The notes beneath the pieces are model-generated. The model had not been told where the DNA came from, searched no databases, and worked only from the letters and a program-made list of their open reading frames with translations. Below are positions 1 to 10,298 of a stretch of DNA of 64,000 nt, piece after piece. The first letter of the stretch is position 1. Each line of letters opens with the position of its first letter. The stretch covers positions 26,543-90,542 of the forward strand of contig NZ_CTEN01000005.1 of assembly GCF_001375655.1 (NCBI RefSeq), read 5' to 3'. The translations under genes and the position numbers were made by a program. Origin of the DNA: Streptococcus varani. GTDB taxonomy: Bacteria; Bacillota; Bacilli; Lactobacillales; Streptococcaceae.

Positions 1-254
1 ATATTAATCAAGAGTGGAAGAACTGCAAAATAACGAGAAATAACAGCCAGTTCATCATTGGTCAGGGTAGCAATAATCGTTAACAATTCATGATAATTGT
101 CTTCAATGGATAAATCAGCTAAAGCAAGAATTTTATCAAAGGTCTCACCTGGAATCAGTTGGCGTGCCACATCTTCCAGTGTATCTGTTAAAATCCTCAC
201 TTCTTCTTGGATAGCATCTTTGTTATTGTAGTTTTCGAGTTTTTGAATAGACAT
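1..254 (-). CDS. ppc: Phosphoenolpyruvate carboxylase, N-terminal part (cut by window edge)
   Basis: The first 84 codons of a gene that runs off the left edge. The protein opens [18 protein letters not shown] and contains [14 protein letters not shown], which matches the streptococcal PEP carboxylase N-terminus from memory. The enzyme carboxylates PEP to oxaloacetate to supply aspartate. The ATG at 252-254 follows a purine-rich AGAGAGGAAA site. It lies 37 bp downstream of ftsW on the same strand, the order also known in pneumococcus, so the two are probably cotranscribed. The catalytic half is outside the window. Confidence 0.85.
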   Translation of the reverse strand, partial: MSIQKLENYNNKDAIQEEVRILTDTLEDVARQLIPGETFDKILALADLSIEDNYHELLTIIATLTNDELAVISRYFAVLPLLIN

Positions 255-291
255 ATAGTTTCCTCTCTATATTTGCTAGATCAAGATCATG

Positions 292-1503
292 CTAATGGAA
301 GGTTTCTTCAATTTCTTTTTCTAAAAGAAGGCGACGCTCGTGGGCATCAATATTAAGAACAAAGGCAATACCGACGGAAATAATTAAGAGACTACTGCCT
401 CCCTGCGACAGGAAGGGGAAAGTTACTCCTGTGGCTGGAATCAATCCTGAAATCCCACCAATATTGACAAAGGCTTGAACCAGGAGCATACCTGCAATAC
501 CTAAGGACATCATAGAATTGAAAGGATCTCGTGCACGAATACCAACCACAATAATTCGTAAAATAAGAAAGAATAGAATGGCTAAAATCAAGCTAGCTCC
601 TACTAAACCCAATTCCTCAATCACAATAGAAAAGGCAAAGTCTGTGTGAGCCTCTGGTAAGTATCCCTTTTTCTCAATGGAGTTTCCTAAGCCAAGTCCT
701 AACCAGCCACCATTGCTCATAGCATAATAGGAATTGGCCAGCTGCAAGCCGGCATCCGTCGCATCTTTAAAGGGATTAAAGAAAGCCGAGAAGCGCTTAG
801 CGATATAACCAAAAATGGGAATCTTTGCTACCACATCCACACCAATCAGCCAAATCGAACCTAAAAGCAGAGTTGAGGCCGAAACGATTGCGATCAAGGC
901 CGTTGAAAACCAGCGATAGCCGATGCCGCTAACAGAGAGCATAATGACAATAATGAGGGCAACAATGGTTGCATTTCCCAAATCTGGCAGTGTTGCTACC
1001 AAAATAAGAAAGACCATACTAATGATCCGCCAGTCATTGAGTCGGTTGGGCATCCATCTTCCCTTAGTTAAAGCCTGATAGTCATAGGTTCCAATATCAG
1101 ACTGAATCATATCAAATTTTTGGGCCAAAAACCAAATGATGATGAGTTTGAGATACTCAGCCGGTTGCAAGCTAATCCCACCAAAGCGAATCCAACCATG
1201 GGCTCCATTGACTTGAGTAAAAAAACGGGACAAAATCAAGAGACCAATTTCAATGAGAATGACAATGTTAACAACTGAGCTCTTCCTAAGAAAACTGAGT
1301 CGCATACGGTAGATAAGGAAAATCCCAATTAAACTGATCAGCCAAAAAAGAGCTTGATTCATTACCGAGCGAAAAGGATTTCCACCACTTTGGATTTGGA
1401 GAGCTGAGGTTGTTGAATAGACAATAATCAAACCAATAATGGATAACATGAGATAAGGTATGAGTATTGAATAATTTAAAAAATGCCTTTTAGCAATCTT
1501 CAT
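292..1503 (-). CDS. ftsW: Septal peptidoglycan polymerase FtsW (SEDS family)
   Basis: A 403-residue polytopic membrane protein of the SEDS family, the glycosyltransferases that polymerise lipid II at the septum together with a class B PBP. The signature segments are GAHGWIRFGGISLQPAEY near residue 105 and FPFLSQGGSSLLIISVGIA near residue 370, and about ten hydrophobic helices are visible. The length is normal for streptococcal FtsW; RodA is the alternative, but the ppc neighbour and the N-terminus MKIAKRHFLNYSI favour FtsW. The start follows a GGAGAAAAA Shine-Dalgarno site. Confidence 0.93.
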   Translation of the reverse strand: MKIAKRHFLNYSILIPYLMLSIIGLIIVYSTTSALQIQSGGNPFRSVMNQALFWLISLIGIFLIYRMRLSFLRKSSVVNIVILIEIGLLILSRFFTQVNGAHGWIRFGGISLQPAEYLKLIIIWFLAQKFDMIQSDIGTYDYQALTKGRWMPNRLNDWRIISMVFLILVATLPDLGNATIVALIIVIMLSVSGIGYRWFSTALIAIVSASTLLLGSIWLIGVDVVAKIPIFGYIAKRFSAFFNPFKDATDAGLQLANSYYAMSNGGWLGLGLGNSIEKKGYLPEAHTDFAFSIVIEELGLVGASLILAILFFLILRIIVVGIRARDPFNSMMSLGIAGMLLVQAFVNIGGISGLIPATGVTFPFLSQGGSSLLIISVGIAFVLNIDAHERRLLLEKEIEETFH

Positions 1504-1585
1504 TTTTTCTCCTGGTAACTGTTCAAAAGGCTTATGTTAAGACCTATTTTGGGGCAGTCACGATAATTTTTAGAATATTATTACT

Positions 1586-1591
1586 ATTATA
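1586..1591 (-). promoter_or_regulatory. Extended -10 promoter of ftsW
   Basis: On the minus strand TATAAT is preceded by TGG, giving the TGnTATAAT extended -10 used in streptococci. No good -35 hexamer is seen 17 bp upstream. It is the only convincing promoter in the roughly 290-bp gap between ftsW and the transposase remnant. Apart from this and the terminator at 1752-1774 I see nothing else in the gap. Confidence 0.5.
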
Positions 1592-1751
1592 CCATAAAAT
1601 CTCCATCTGGACGAAGACTAAAAGAGACCGAACCATTCCCCTTGTTGCCTTTTTCTCATAATTTCGTATATTTTTAAAAAGAATGGAGAGTGAACTTGTC
1701 CGCAGAATGGTATTTTTCTAACCTTGACTAGTCATTTCAAAGCTAATCTTG

Positions 1752-1774
1752 AAAAAAGGGCGCACTTGGCCCTT
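1752..1774 (-). terminator. Intrinsic terminator after transposase remnant
   Basis: On the minus strand AAGGGC and GCCCTT form a stem around a 7-nt loop, followed by a run of six T. It would stop transcription coming out of the transposase fragment before it reaches ftsW. Confidence 0.65.
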
Positions 1775-1791
1775 GTAAGTGGAGGGATTTT

Positions 1792-2583
1792 TTAAACAAC
1801 CCAACTCGCCAGATGCGCTTGGTTTCCAGTCTTCAACTTTGCCAGGGCAAAGCCAATCATGACAAGAAAACTCATACTGATAGCTAACCTCATCTTCTTC
1901 AGGCCTCGAATGGTATGATTCTCAAAACGAAAATCCCTGTCCAATCTTCCGTTAACCCGCTCCACAGAAGTTCTCTTCTTGTACTGTCGCTTAAATTTCT
2001 GACTAGCTCGTCCAACTTTGTTAAAAATAATGGGTTCAAAACTCCTTTTCAAGCGAAAAATCCGATCATCTTGGTATTGTGGGTGAAAGCCATAACGCAG
2101 ACTATCACAGGATTTATCATAACCTTTATACAATAACTCTATTTCTTCACATTGATCATCTACCCAGAAGACTTGACCTGACTGGTTATAGACAATATCA
2201 GTATCTAAATATTGTCGTGTTTCCTCCTCTTTCCATCGATGAGGTGCATCAATAATAGGGAGAATATCCGCATCCTCTAAGAGGTGTTGAAGCGGTTCAC
2301 CGCTGTAACCGCGATCTGCCATCAGATACTGAGCTCTGTCTAAAACCTTCTCACTTAGGTGACTAATCATCTTCTTAGCGACAGTCTGTTCCCCCTTTGA
2401 AGCAGGTGTCACTTCCCAGGCAATCGGGAGTTCGTAATGGGCATCCACGATGAGATGACAGCGAAATCCATAGTAATTTTCTTTTTTCACGTACCCATTT
2501 TTACCATGTCTTTCTTTACAAGTGAAATCGGCATCCAGATCAGATCGCTTATTATAACGCTTTGACGTTGAATGATGGCTCAT
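1792..2583 (-). pseudogene. DDE transposase, N-terminally truncated
   Basis: 263 codons that look like the catalytic half of an IS4/IS5/IS1182-type DDE transposase. The first acidic residue sits in LIVDAHYELPIAWEVTPAS, the second in MADRGYSGE, and the glutamate in RTSVERVNGRLDRDF. The family normally has a further N-terminal helical (DUF772-like) region of 100 or more residues, which is absent, so the apparent ATG start is probably internal and the copy non-functional. The 5' boundary coincides with a 128-bp sequence repeated at 16861-16988. I cannot name the exact IS. Confidence 0.7.
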
Positions 2584-2677
2584 AAAGGGAAAAATCGCTA
2601 CAGACCGTGGCGATTTTTCTTTTTAGGTGATCCTTAAACCTTGATAAATCTAAGTTCAAGAAAAAGGGGAATGATTC
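2550..2677. repeat. 128-bp IS-end repeat, copy 1
   Basis: This stretch covers the first codons of the transposase remnant and the flank beyond it. It recurs, apparently base for base, at 16861-16988. It contains a perfect 9-bp hairpin (AAAAATCGC / GCGATTTTT). It is probably the preserved terminal part of an insertion element. Confidence 0.75.
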
Positions 2678-2696
2678 GAGACCATTATAGTAAAAG

Positions 2697-2730
2697 AAAA
2701 AAAGAGGGATAGAAAAACTATCCAACTCTT
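2697..2730 (-). terminator. Terminator of the ECF-S/DUF4430 operon
   Basis: On the minus strand AAGAG..GGATAG pairs with CTATCC..CTCTT across a T-rich loop, followed by TTTTTTTC. It lies directly after the lipoprotein stop codon. Confidence 0.7.
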
Positions 2731-2731
2731 G

Positions 2732-3109
2732 CTATTCAAATTTTTCTAAGTAAAATTCAATCTTGTCACCTTGTGAAAGAGTCATTTCTTCTACGCCTTT
2801 TGGCGCTAACTCTCCGTTAATCGTATACATCCAATAGGTATTTTTGGAGGCATCCTGGCTAACTCCGTCAATAGAGGTTACCATACCAGCATCTATTTCG
2901 ACCTTATGGTTTGCTTTCAAGGCATCAAGGACTGTAGTTCCCTCCTTAAAACTATCTTCCTTGCTAAGGGTATCCTTCTCAAGAACTACACTGAGGGTAA
3001 CAGATACCATATCTGCTGAATTTTCAGTAGGTTTTGTGCTAGTTTGACAAGCTGTTAAGACCAGGATTGTCAAAAGACTAGTCAGAGCTACTAATAGTTT
3101 TTTCATCAT
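2732..3109 (-). CDS. DUF4430 (transcobalamin-like) lipoprotein
   Basis: A short lipoprotein with signal peptide MMKKLLVALTSLLTILVL and lipobox LTAC, so it should be lipid-anchored on the outer face of the membrane. The mature part has the DUF4430 look: EGTTVLDALKANHKVEI, then a YWMYTINGE segment and a closing GDKIEFYLEKF. DUF4430 resembles the C-terminal ligand-binding domain of transcobalamin/intrinsic factor. I chose the ATG at 3107-3109, preceded by AGGAG, over a longer frame that starts inside the upstream gene. It overlaps the ECF S-component gene by 32 bp, implying a joint job. The ligand is unknown. Confidence 0.8.
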   Translation of the reverse strand: MMKKLLVALTSLLTILVLTACQTSTKPTENSADMVSVTLSVVLEKDTLSKEDSFKEGTTVLDALKANHKVEIDAGMVTSIDGVSQDASKNTYWMYTINGELAPKGVEEMTLSQGDKIEFYLEKFE

Positions 3110-3593
3110 AATAAAATCTCCTAAATAATTGATCAATAATGGGGTAAAAGAGAGCCGTTGAGATAGCATGAAGTAAATCAAAAAAAAAACCATTCAACCA
3201 ATAAATATAGAGATTGGCCCCGAATTGATAGGCAATTGGAATACTAATCCAAAATCCATAGGTAAAGGTTATGAGGCCAGCCACTATACTTTGAAAAACG
3301 ATAGCTTTCTTTAGCCTTCTGGTCAGAGGTAGAAGGATATAGTACCAGATTAGCATAATCATCGCAAAACTGAAAATCTGCCAAACTACTACCAGGCTAA
3401 ATCCAAAAATTAGACTGGAGCCCAACATGGTCAGAGCCATGACTAAGATACTATCTTTTAAGTCCAAATAAATGAGGCTAACAAGAAAAAAAGCAGTCAC
3501 CGGTTTGATATTCGGGAAGTAGGCAAAACCTAATCGCAAAGCAATACAGAGAGCTGCCAGAATGGCAATGCGACTCATTCTTTTAGCTGTCAT
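3078..3593 (-). CDS. ECF transporter S component
   Basis: A 171-residue membrane protein with five or six hydrophobic helices and the S-component opening MTAKRMSRIAILAALCIALRL. S components bind a vitamin or similar micronutrient and dock onto a shared energising module (EcfA/A'/T), which is not in the window. The start at 3593 was taken because an AAAGGT site precedes it and the family begins there. The gene overlaps the DUF4430 lipoprotein gene, so an extracellular lipoprotein may hand ligand to this component. The substrate cannot be told from sequence. Confidence 0.78.
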   Translation of the reverse strand: MTAKRMSRIAILAALCIALRLGFAYFPNIKPVTAFFLVSLIYLDLKDSILVMALTMLGSSLIFGFSLVVVWQIFSFAMIMLIWYYILLPLTRRLKKAIVFQSIVAGLITFTYGFWISIPIAYQFGANLYIYWLNGFFFDLLHAISTALFYPIIDQLFRRFYYDEKTISSSD

Positions 3594-3680
3594 ATAGCAA
3601 GTACCTTTCTGTAAATTCACCACTATTCTACTCTATCTTATTCTATTTTTTCTGTCAAGAAATATCTGCATACAATTCCT

Positions 3681-3709
3681 TTGATATATTTTATGAATTA
3701 AGTTAAAAT
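3681..3709 (+). promoter_or_regulatory. Promoter of the GH25 gene, giving a leaderless transcript
   Basis: TTGATA (3681-3686) and TAAAAT (3704-3709) are separated by exactly 17 bp. Transcription would start near 3715-3717, at the ATG of the lysozyme gene, and no Shine-Dalgarno sequence is present. Confidence 0.7.
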
Positions 3710-3716
3710 AGTTTCG

Positions 3717-4568
3717 ATGAGAAAGAAATTAAAACCTGTATTTGTCTTTGCTTTCTTCTTCTTATTTGTTAGCCTAATCCTGTTCACAAGAGGTTTGACC
3801 CAAGAAGCTACAAATGGAAGCACAGATCCATCTACTACAGAAACCAATAGTCCTTCCACACCTCCTCCTTCAACCGCTAGTCCTAGTACCTATCATATTG
3901 ATAATGCTTTAGAAATGAAGCCTATCATCGATGTTTCCGGCTGGCAACTACCTTCCGAAATTGATTACGATACCCTTTCCCAAAATATTTCCGGTGCTAT
4001 TGTTCGTGTCCAGAGCGGTTCGCATACCAAGAAAGACAATGCTGCCTCTTATAAAAATGGTTTGGATAAATCTTACAAAACTCATATCCAAGAATTCAAA
4101 GCTAGAAATATACCTGTGGCAGTCTATGCTTATGTGACGGGCAACAGTATCAAATCAATGGAAGAGGAAGCGGTTAGTTTTTACGAAGCCTCCTATAAAT
4201 ACCAACCAACTTTCTATTGGTTGGATGTAGAGGAAAAAACGATGGAAGACATGAATGCAGGTGTCGAAGCTTTTCGTGCCAAATTGTCTTCTTTAGGTGC
4301 TAAAAATATCGGGCTCTATATCGGCACCTACTTTATGGACGAGCATAGCATCTCTGCTGATAATTTTGATGCTATTTGGATCCCTACCTATGGTACAGAT
4401 TCGGGCTACTACAATGCTGCTCCAAATACCGATTTAAACTATGATTTGCACCAATATACTTCTCAAGGTCGCCTCAATGGCTTTAAGCATGCCTTGGATT
4501 TGAACATCATTACAACCCTTAAAGATCCAAATGAAGTCTACCAAAAACTCTTTACCGTTCCAGATTAA
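3717..4568 (+). CDS. GH25 family lysozyme, membrane-anchored
   Basis: 283 residues: a short basic N-terminus, one transmembrane/signal-anchor helix (about residues 7-25), a Ser/Thr/Pro-rich linker to about residue 57, then a GH25 (N-acetylmuramidase) domain to the end. The catalytic pattern is intact: D72 in IIDVSGW and D170/E172 in FYWLDVEE. GH25 enzymes cleave the MurNAc-GlcNAc bond of peptidoglycan. No choline-binding or other wall-binding repeats are present. The promoter sits so close that the transcript is probably leaderless. A host wall-remodelling role is inferred. Confidence 0.88.
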   Translation: MRKKLKPVFVFAFFFLFVSLILFTRGLTQEATNGSTDPSTTETNSPSTPPPSTASPSTYHIDNALEMKPIIDVSGWQLPSEIDYDTLSQNISGAIVRVQSGSHTKKDNAASYKNGLDKSYKTHIQEFKARNIPVAVYAYVTGNSIKSMEEEAVSFYEASYKYQPTFYWLDVEEKTMEDMNAGVEAFRAKLSSLGAKNIGLYIGTYFMDEHSISADNFDAIWIPTYGTDSGYYNAAPNTDLNYDLHQYTSQGRLNGFKHALDLNIITTLKDPNEVYQKLFTVPD

Positions 4569-4584
4569 TCGGTCACTCCTAGAG

Positions 4585-4615
4585 GTCATCTCTTCATGCT
4601 AAGAGATGGCTTTTT
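4585..4615 (+). terminator. Terminator of GH25 gene
   Basis: GTCATCTCT and AGAGATGGC pair (one G-U) and are followed by TTTTT, 16 bp after the stop codon. Confidence 0.7.
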
Positions 4616-4646
4616 GATGTTCGTTTTTCTCCATTACTTGTCATCT

Positions 4647-4674
4647 TTGTTATCCTCTGAAAAAATGATATAAT
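4647..4674 (+). promoter_or_regulatory. Promoter of the DUF368 operon
   Basis: TTGTTA (4647-4652) and TATAAT (4669-4674) with a 16-bp spacer, about 30 bp upstream of the start codon. Confidence 0.6.
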
Positions 4675-4703
4675 GATGGCATCACATTTTTTTGGAGGAA
4701 CTT

Positions 4704-5542
4704 ATGACTTCTTGGATTGCAAGAATCATCAAGGGAATGATTATCGCCCTTGGATTTATTTTACCTGGTGTATCAGGAGGGGTCTTAGCTGCTATTCTAG
4801 GTATTTATGAACGCATCATCCGCTTCTTGGCCCATATTCGTGAAAACTTTATTGAAAATGTTCTCTTCTTTATTCCTGTTGGAATCGGTGGAATCTTAGG
4901 GATAGCTCTCTTCTCCTTTCCAGTGGAATTTCTCTTACAGCACTATCAAGTGCCTGTCCTTTGGGGATTTGCGGGCGCTATCATTGGAACTATCCCTAGT
5001 CTAGTGAAAGAATCAACCCGGAAATCATCTCGAAATGCTATCGATCTTACTTGGTTATTTGGGACCTTTATCGTCTCGGGACTACTTCTCTATTTTTTGA
5101 ATCAACTAGTCGGAACGATTCCAGCTGGCTTCGCAGGGTTTGTTTTAGCTGGAGCTCTCATTGCTTTGGGGATCTTGGTACCGGGACTCAGTCCTTCTAA
5201 TTTATTATTAATTTTAGGTCTCTATTCACCAATGTTGACTGGGTTTAAAAGTCTAGACTTGATGGGGACATTTTTGCCCATTGCCATCGGTGGACTTATT
5301 GCAATGCTGTCCTTTTCAAAAGCAATGGACTATGCTTTAGAGCACTACCATTCACGTGTCTATCATTTTATCATCGGAATCGTTCTTTCCTCTACCATTC
5401 TCATCCTTTTGCCAAATGCTAGCAGTGAGGAAGCCATCTCTTATGCTGGTGCAGGTATCTTTACCTGGATCTCAGCTCTTCTTCTCTTTGTCCTTGGTAT
5501 CTGGTTGGGACTGTGGATGAGTAAGCTTGAGGAAAAATACAA

Positions 5543-5546
<4 letters not shown>
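4704..5546 (+). CDS. DUF368 polyprenyl-phosphate transporter (PopT family)
   Basis: 280 residues with eight or nine hydrophobic helices and the DUF368 hallmark motifs GFILPGVSGGVLAAILGIYE near the N-terminus and ILVPGLSPSNLLLILGLY in the second half. DUF368 proteins were recently assigned as undecaprenyl-phosphate translocases that recycle the lipid carrier for wall synthesis. The ATG at 4704 follows GGAGG at the right distance; an in-frame TTG four codons earlier lies in the Shine-Dalgarno region and is rejected. The stop overlaps the next start (ATGA), so it is coupled to the ybaK-like gene. Confidence 0.85.
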
Positions 5547-7643
<2,097 letters not shown>

Positions 7644-7655
7644 ACAAAAAATAAT

Positions 7656-7695
7656 CCCTTGTAATCTTGTTGACAGAATTACAGGGTTTTATTTT
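7656..7695 (+). terminator. lysS terminator
   Basis: CCCTTGTAAT pairs with ATTACAGGG (one bulge) and is followed by TTTTATTTT. The rest of the 7644-7947 gap holds only a possible TATAAT at 7914-7919, upstream of the AraC-type gene. Confidence 0.65.
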
Positions 7696-7947
7696 GAATT
7701 AATTGACACTTCTTACCTTCACCAATCTTATGATTTTGAATCTTCTAGACTTTTTACATTCATTGTAACTTCATTTACTTTAATAAAAAGAGTATCTCCA
7801 TCAAATCCTAATTAATAATGTGAAATTTGAATTTCCATAAGAAAGATGGAATAGTTTTTGGGATAAAGTAACAAGTGTGCAAGCAAAATCAAGCGAAAGA
7901 GTTTCCTAGTATGTATAATAAATATACCAATCAAAGGAGGGCTGACT

Positions 7948-8919
7948 ATGGTTACATGGCAAGAAAATATTCAAAATCTTATTTTTGAAATTGATCGCAA
8001 TATTAAGGAACAAAATGATGATGCACTTACGCTTTCAAATCTTGCAAAATCGATTGGATATTCAGAATACTACCTATCAAGAAAATTCAAGGAAATATCC
8101 GGTATGCAATTACGAGATTTTCTTCGTGGCAGACGGCTTGTTTTTGCACTCAAAGATCTTCGAGAAACTGAAGAAGGCATTTTAGAGATTGCGATAAGGT
8201 ATGGTTTTTCGTCTCACGAAGCATTTACTCGTGCATTTAAAGAAGCCTATGGCCTTACTCCTAGTGACTACCGAGTGAATAAGTTCCCGGTTGTCTTGCG
8301 AACAACCGTCAAACCCTTTGACTGCTATTTATTAGGCATAGGAGGAACTGGTATGGCACAGAGTGCAGAAACCATCAAAAGTTATTTCGTAACGATTCCG
8401 GCTCACAAATTCTTGCATATTCGGAATTATGAGAGTGTCGGGTATTTTGATTTTTGGCAAAAACAGAGCATCATTCCCGGACAAGACTCACAAACGATTT
8501 GCGGTCTATTAGACGGCATTAAAGGTAAGCTGGATGATGAAGGTGGAAGCGATTCTAACGTAGGGAGTGTTCAGCTTATGGCATTTATCAACGAGCCAGA
8601 GGGAAGAATATGCAGTTGGGGGATTCCACTTGCAGAAGCATACGGCATTCGTTTGCCACAAGACTATACTGTAGAAATACCGCCACAGATGCAAGTAATG
8701 GATGTTCCTGAGGGCGAATATATCGTTTTTGAACATGGAACCTTCGATTTTGAAACCGAAAATCAGACAGTTGAAGCTACGATTGAAAAGGCTATGAAGG
8801 AATTTAACTATGCAGAAAGTGGCTATGAACTTGATCTGACGCAAGGTAGAGTTTTTTACTTTTATCACGACTGCGAACGTTTTTGGAAATACATCAGACC
8901 TGTAAAGAAAGTCAAATAG
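7948..8919 (+). CDS. AraC-family regulator with GyrI-like effector domain
   Basis: 323 residues. Residues 8-110 are an AraC/XylS DNA-binding domain with two helix-turn-helix units: LSNLAKSIGYSEYYLSRKFK, then ILEIAIRYGFSSHEAFTRAFK ending in GLTPSDYR. Residues 115-320 resemble the GyrI/BacR-like effector-binding fold (AraC_E_bind or integron cassette type), with a closing FYFYHDCERFWKYIRPV. Proteins of this layout sense small hydrophobic compounds or act as stand-alone regulators. A strong AAAGGAGG site precedes the ATG. No obvious target operon is adjacent. Confidence 0.85.
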   Translation: MVTWQENIQNLIFEIDRNIKEQNDDALTLSNLAKSIGYSEYYLSRKFKEISGMQLRDFLRGRRLVFALKDLRETEEGILEIAIRYGFSSHEAFTRAFKEAYGLTPSDYRVNKFPVVLRTTVKPFDCYLLGIGGTGMAQSAETIKSYFVTIPAHKFLHIRNYESVGYFDFWQKQSIIPGQDSQTICGLLDGIKGKLDDEGGSDSNVGSVQLMAFINEPEGRICSWGIPLAEAYGIRLPQDYTVEIPPQMQVMDVPEGEYIVFEHGTFDFETENQTVEATIEKAMKEFNYAESGYELDLTQGRVFYFYHDCERFWKYIRPVKKVK

Positions 8920-8983
8920 TTAATCGAAACAAATCTCTTGATGGAGTGACACTTTCACGTTATATCGAATTTATAAAAAATAG

Positions 8984-9018
8984 ATCGCCTACTAGGAATA
9001 TCGTAGGTGATTTCTTTA
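8984..9018 (+). terminator. Terminator after AraC-type gene
   Basis: ATCGCCTAC pairs with GTAGGTGAT across a 10-nt loop, followed by TTTCTTTATA. Confidence 0.55.
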
Positions 9019-9022
9019 TATC

Positions 9023-9355
9023 ATCATTCGAATGACCGTTGATACCCTGTCACTATCGGCAGGCACTACTCCAGTGGAGTGAAACTTAGTTCCTTCTATA
9101 GTCTTTTGAATTAACTTTAATACGTTGTCACTATCGGCTTGCCGTACTCCAGTACAGCCTGAACCTCAGTTCCTAGTCCTAAAGCTAATTCATTTGACTA
9201 TATTTCCAACTTCAAACAGTCGATTACCAGACTGTAAGGTAAACTGATTATTATCAGTTTTTATTTCCCACCTCAAACAGTCTATCCCCAGACTGTTTGA
9301 GCTGCCTGCACCTTATATTCCTTATCTTAAAGTTTGTGCATTCGACTATCCTTAT
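9023..9355. repeat. BOX-like modular intergenic repeat
   Basis: Composite non-coding repeat in the 700-bp gap before the TetR gene. It contains two copies of a TCACTATCGGC..GC / TACTCCAGT module, a TCATTTGACTAT end at about 9190-9201, and two copies of a TTTCCAACNTCAAACAGTC module, the second (9267-9300) forming a stem CAAACAGTCT / AGACTGTTTG. It ends in GCATTCGACTAT at about 9349. The same modules and ends occur at 12592-12723. The layout recalls pneumococcal BOX elements but the sequence is different. The rest of the gap (9356-9617) is AT-rich with no gene seen. Confidence 0.6.
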
Positions 9356-9617
9356 CACCCTTTCAACTCCTTGAAAATCTTAACCATTACAACGTCAATA
9401 ATCTAAATACCAAAGACCATACATGCTCTAGTTCTATAGATATATTTTCAGAAAATTACTGAAAGAAATAAAATAATTTGATATAATATTGTTACTATAC
9501 TTACAAATCTACCTTATTTTTTATCTACTATATACCACTTATCTAGTTTCACACAAGCGATTAGGAATCTAAGGAGATTCTGTATTTATTACAAATATAT
9601 TTCTATAGAGAAAGAAG

Positions 9618-10262
9618 ATGATGAAGAAAAAGATTAAAATTGAAAAAAGCCGAATTCTATTAAAAGAAGCCCTTCTCCATTTATTGTTGGAAAAAGACTT
9701 TGCCAAGATTACCATACAGGACCTGTGCAAAAAAGCTAAGGTCGGTCGATCCACATTCTATAATCACTATAACGACAAAAACGATTTGCTTCAAAGCACA
9801 GTTGCTTTTTATAGTCAAATTGCTCAAGAAACTACCGTCAATGCTTTTTTATCTGACGACAAAATGAATCTTCATGCCAACCTAATTCGAGATTACCAGG
9901 CTACCGTTCAGTATAGTAAAGTTATTCAGGCTCTGACAACTATCCACTTACCAAACGCAGATTTTGAGGCTAATATGCGGCAAATTTTGCATGAAAAATA
10001 TCAAGTTTTACTTGCCAACAGCGAGTCATCACTGAGTGAGATTCCAGAAGAACTGGCTATTAATCTCTACGCTGCCAATGCTCTTACAGTGACCAAATAC
10101 ATCGCTTTTCATCCTGATATTGCTAATATTAACGAGCTGGCTGATTTCATGATTCATATTTACGGACGTCTTTTTAAATCTTCTAAGGAAGAGGAATCTG
10201 AGACCTTACAAGAACCTGGTTCGGAAACCATTCTGGAGATAATTCCAAAGACTTTAGAATAA
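9618..10262 (+). CDS. TetR-family transcriptional regulator
   Basis: 214 residues. The N-terminal 50 residues form a TetR helix-turn-helix: FAKITIQDLCKKAKVGRSTF followed by YNHYNDKNDLLQ. The C-terminal domain is helical and resembles the TetR_C_8-type ligand domain (KVIQALTTIH). Two ATGs in tandem (9618, 9621) follow AGAAAGAAG. It converges on the LLM oxidoreductase gene with a shared terminator, so it may regulate that gene or itself, but no operator was identified. The last 20 residues are an acidic tail. Confidence 0.8.
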   Translation: MMKKKIKIEKSRILLKEALLHLLLEKDFAKITIQDLCKKAKVGRSTFYNHYNDKNDLLQSTVAFYSQIAQETTVNAFLSDDKMNLHANLIRDYQATVQYSKVIQALTTIHLPNADFEANMRQILHEKYQVLLANSESSLSEIPEELAINLYAANALTVTKYIAFHPDIANINELADFMIHIYGRLFKSSKEEESETLQEPGSETILEIIPKTLE

Positions 10263-10271
10263 AGAATACAA

Positions 10272-10298
10272 AAAAGCTGAGATTCCCTCAGACTTTTT
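10272..10298. terminator. Bidirectional terminator between TetR and LLM genes
   Basis: AAAAAGCTGAG and CTCAGACTTTTT form a near-perfect stem usable in both directions. It overlaps the last three codons of the LLM gene. Confidence 0.6.

Noticed and set aside
1915..2136. 73-codon plus-strand frame inside the transposase remnant
   Set aside because: Antisense shadow of the transposase frame.
9023..9355. Possible CRISPR array because of repeated short modules
   Set aside because: The repeats are of unequal length and spacing, with no constant direct repeat and no cas genes; fits a BOX-like element.
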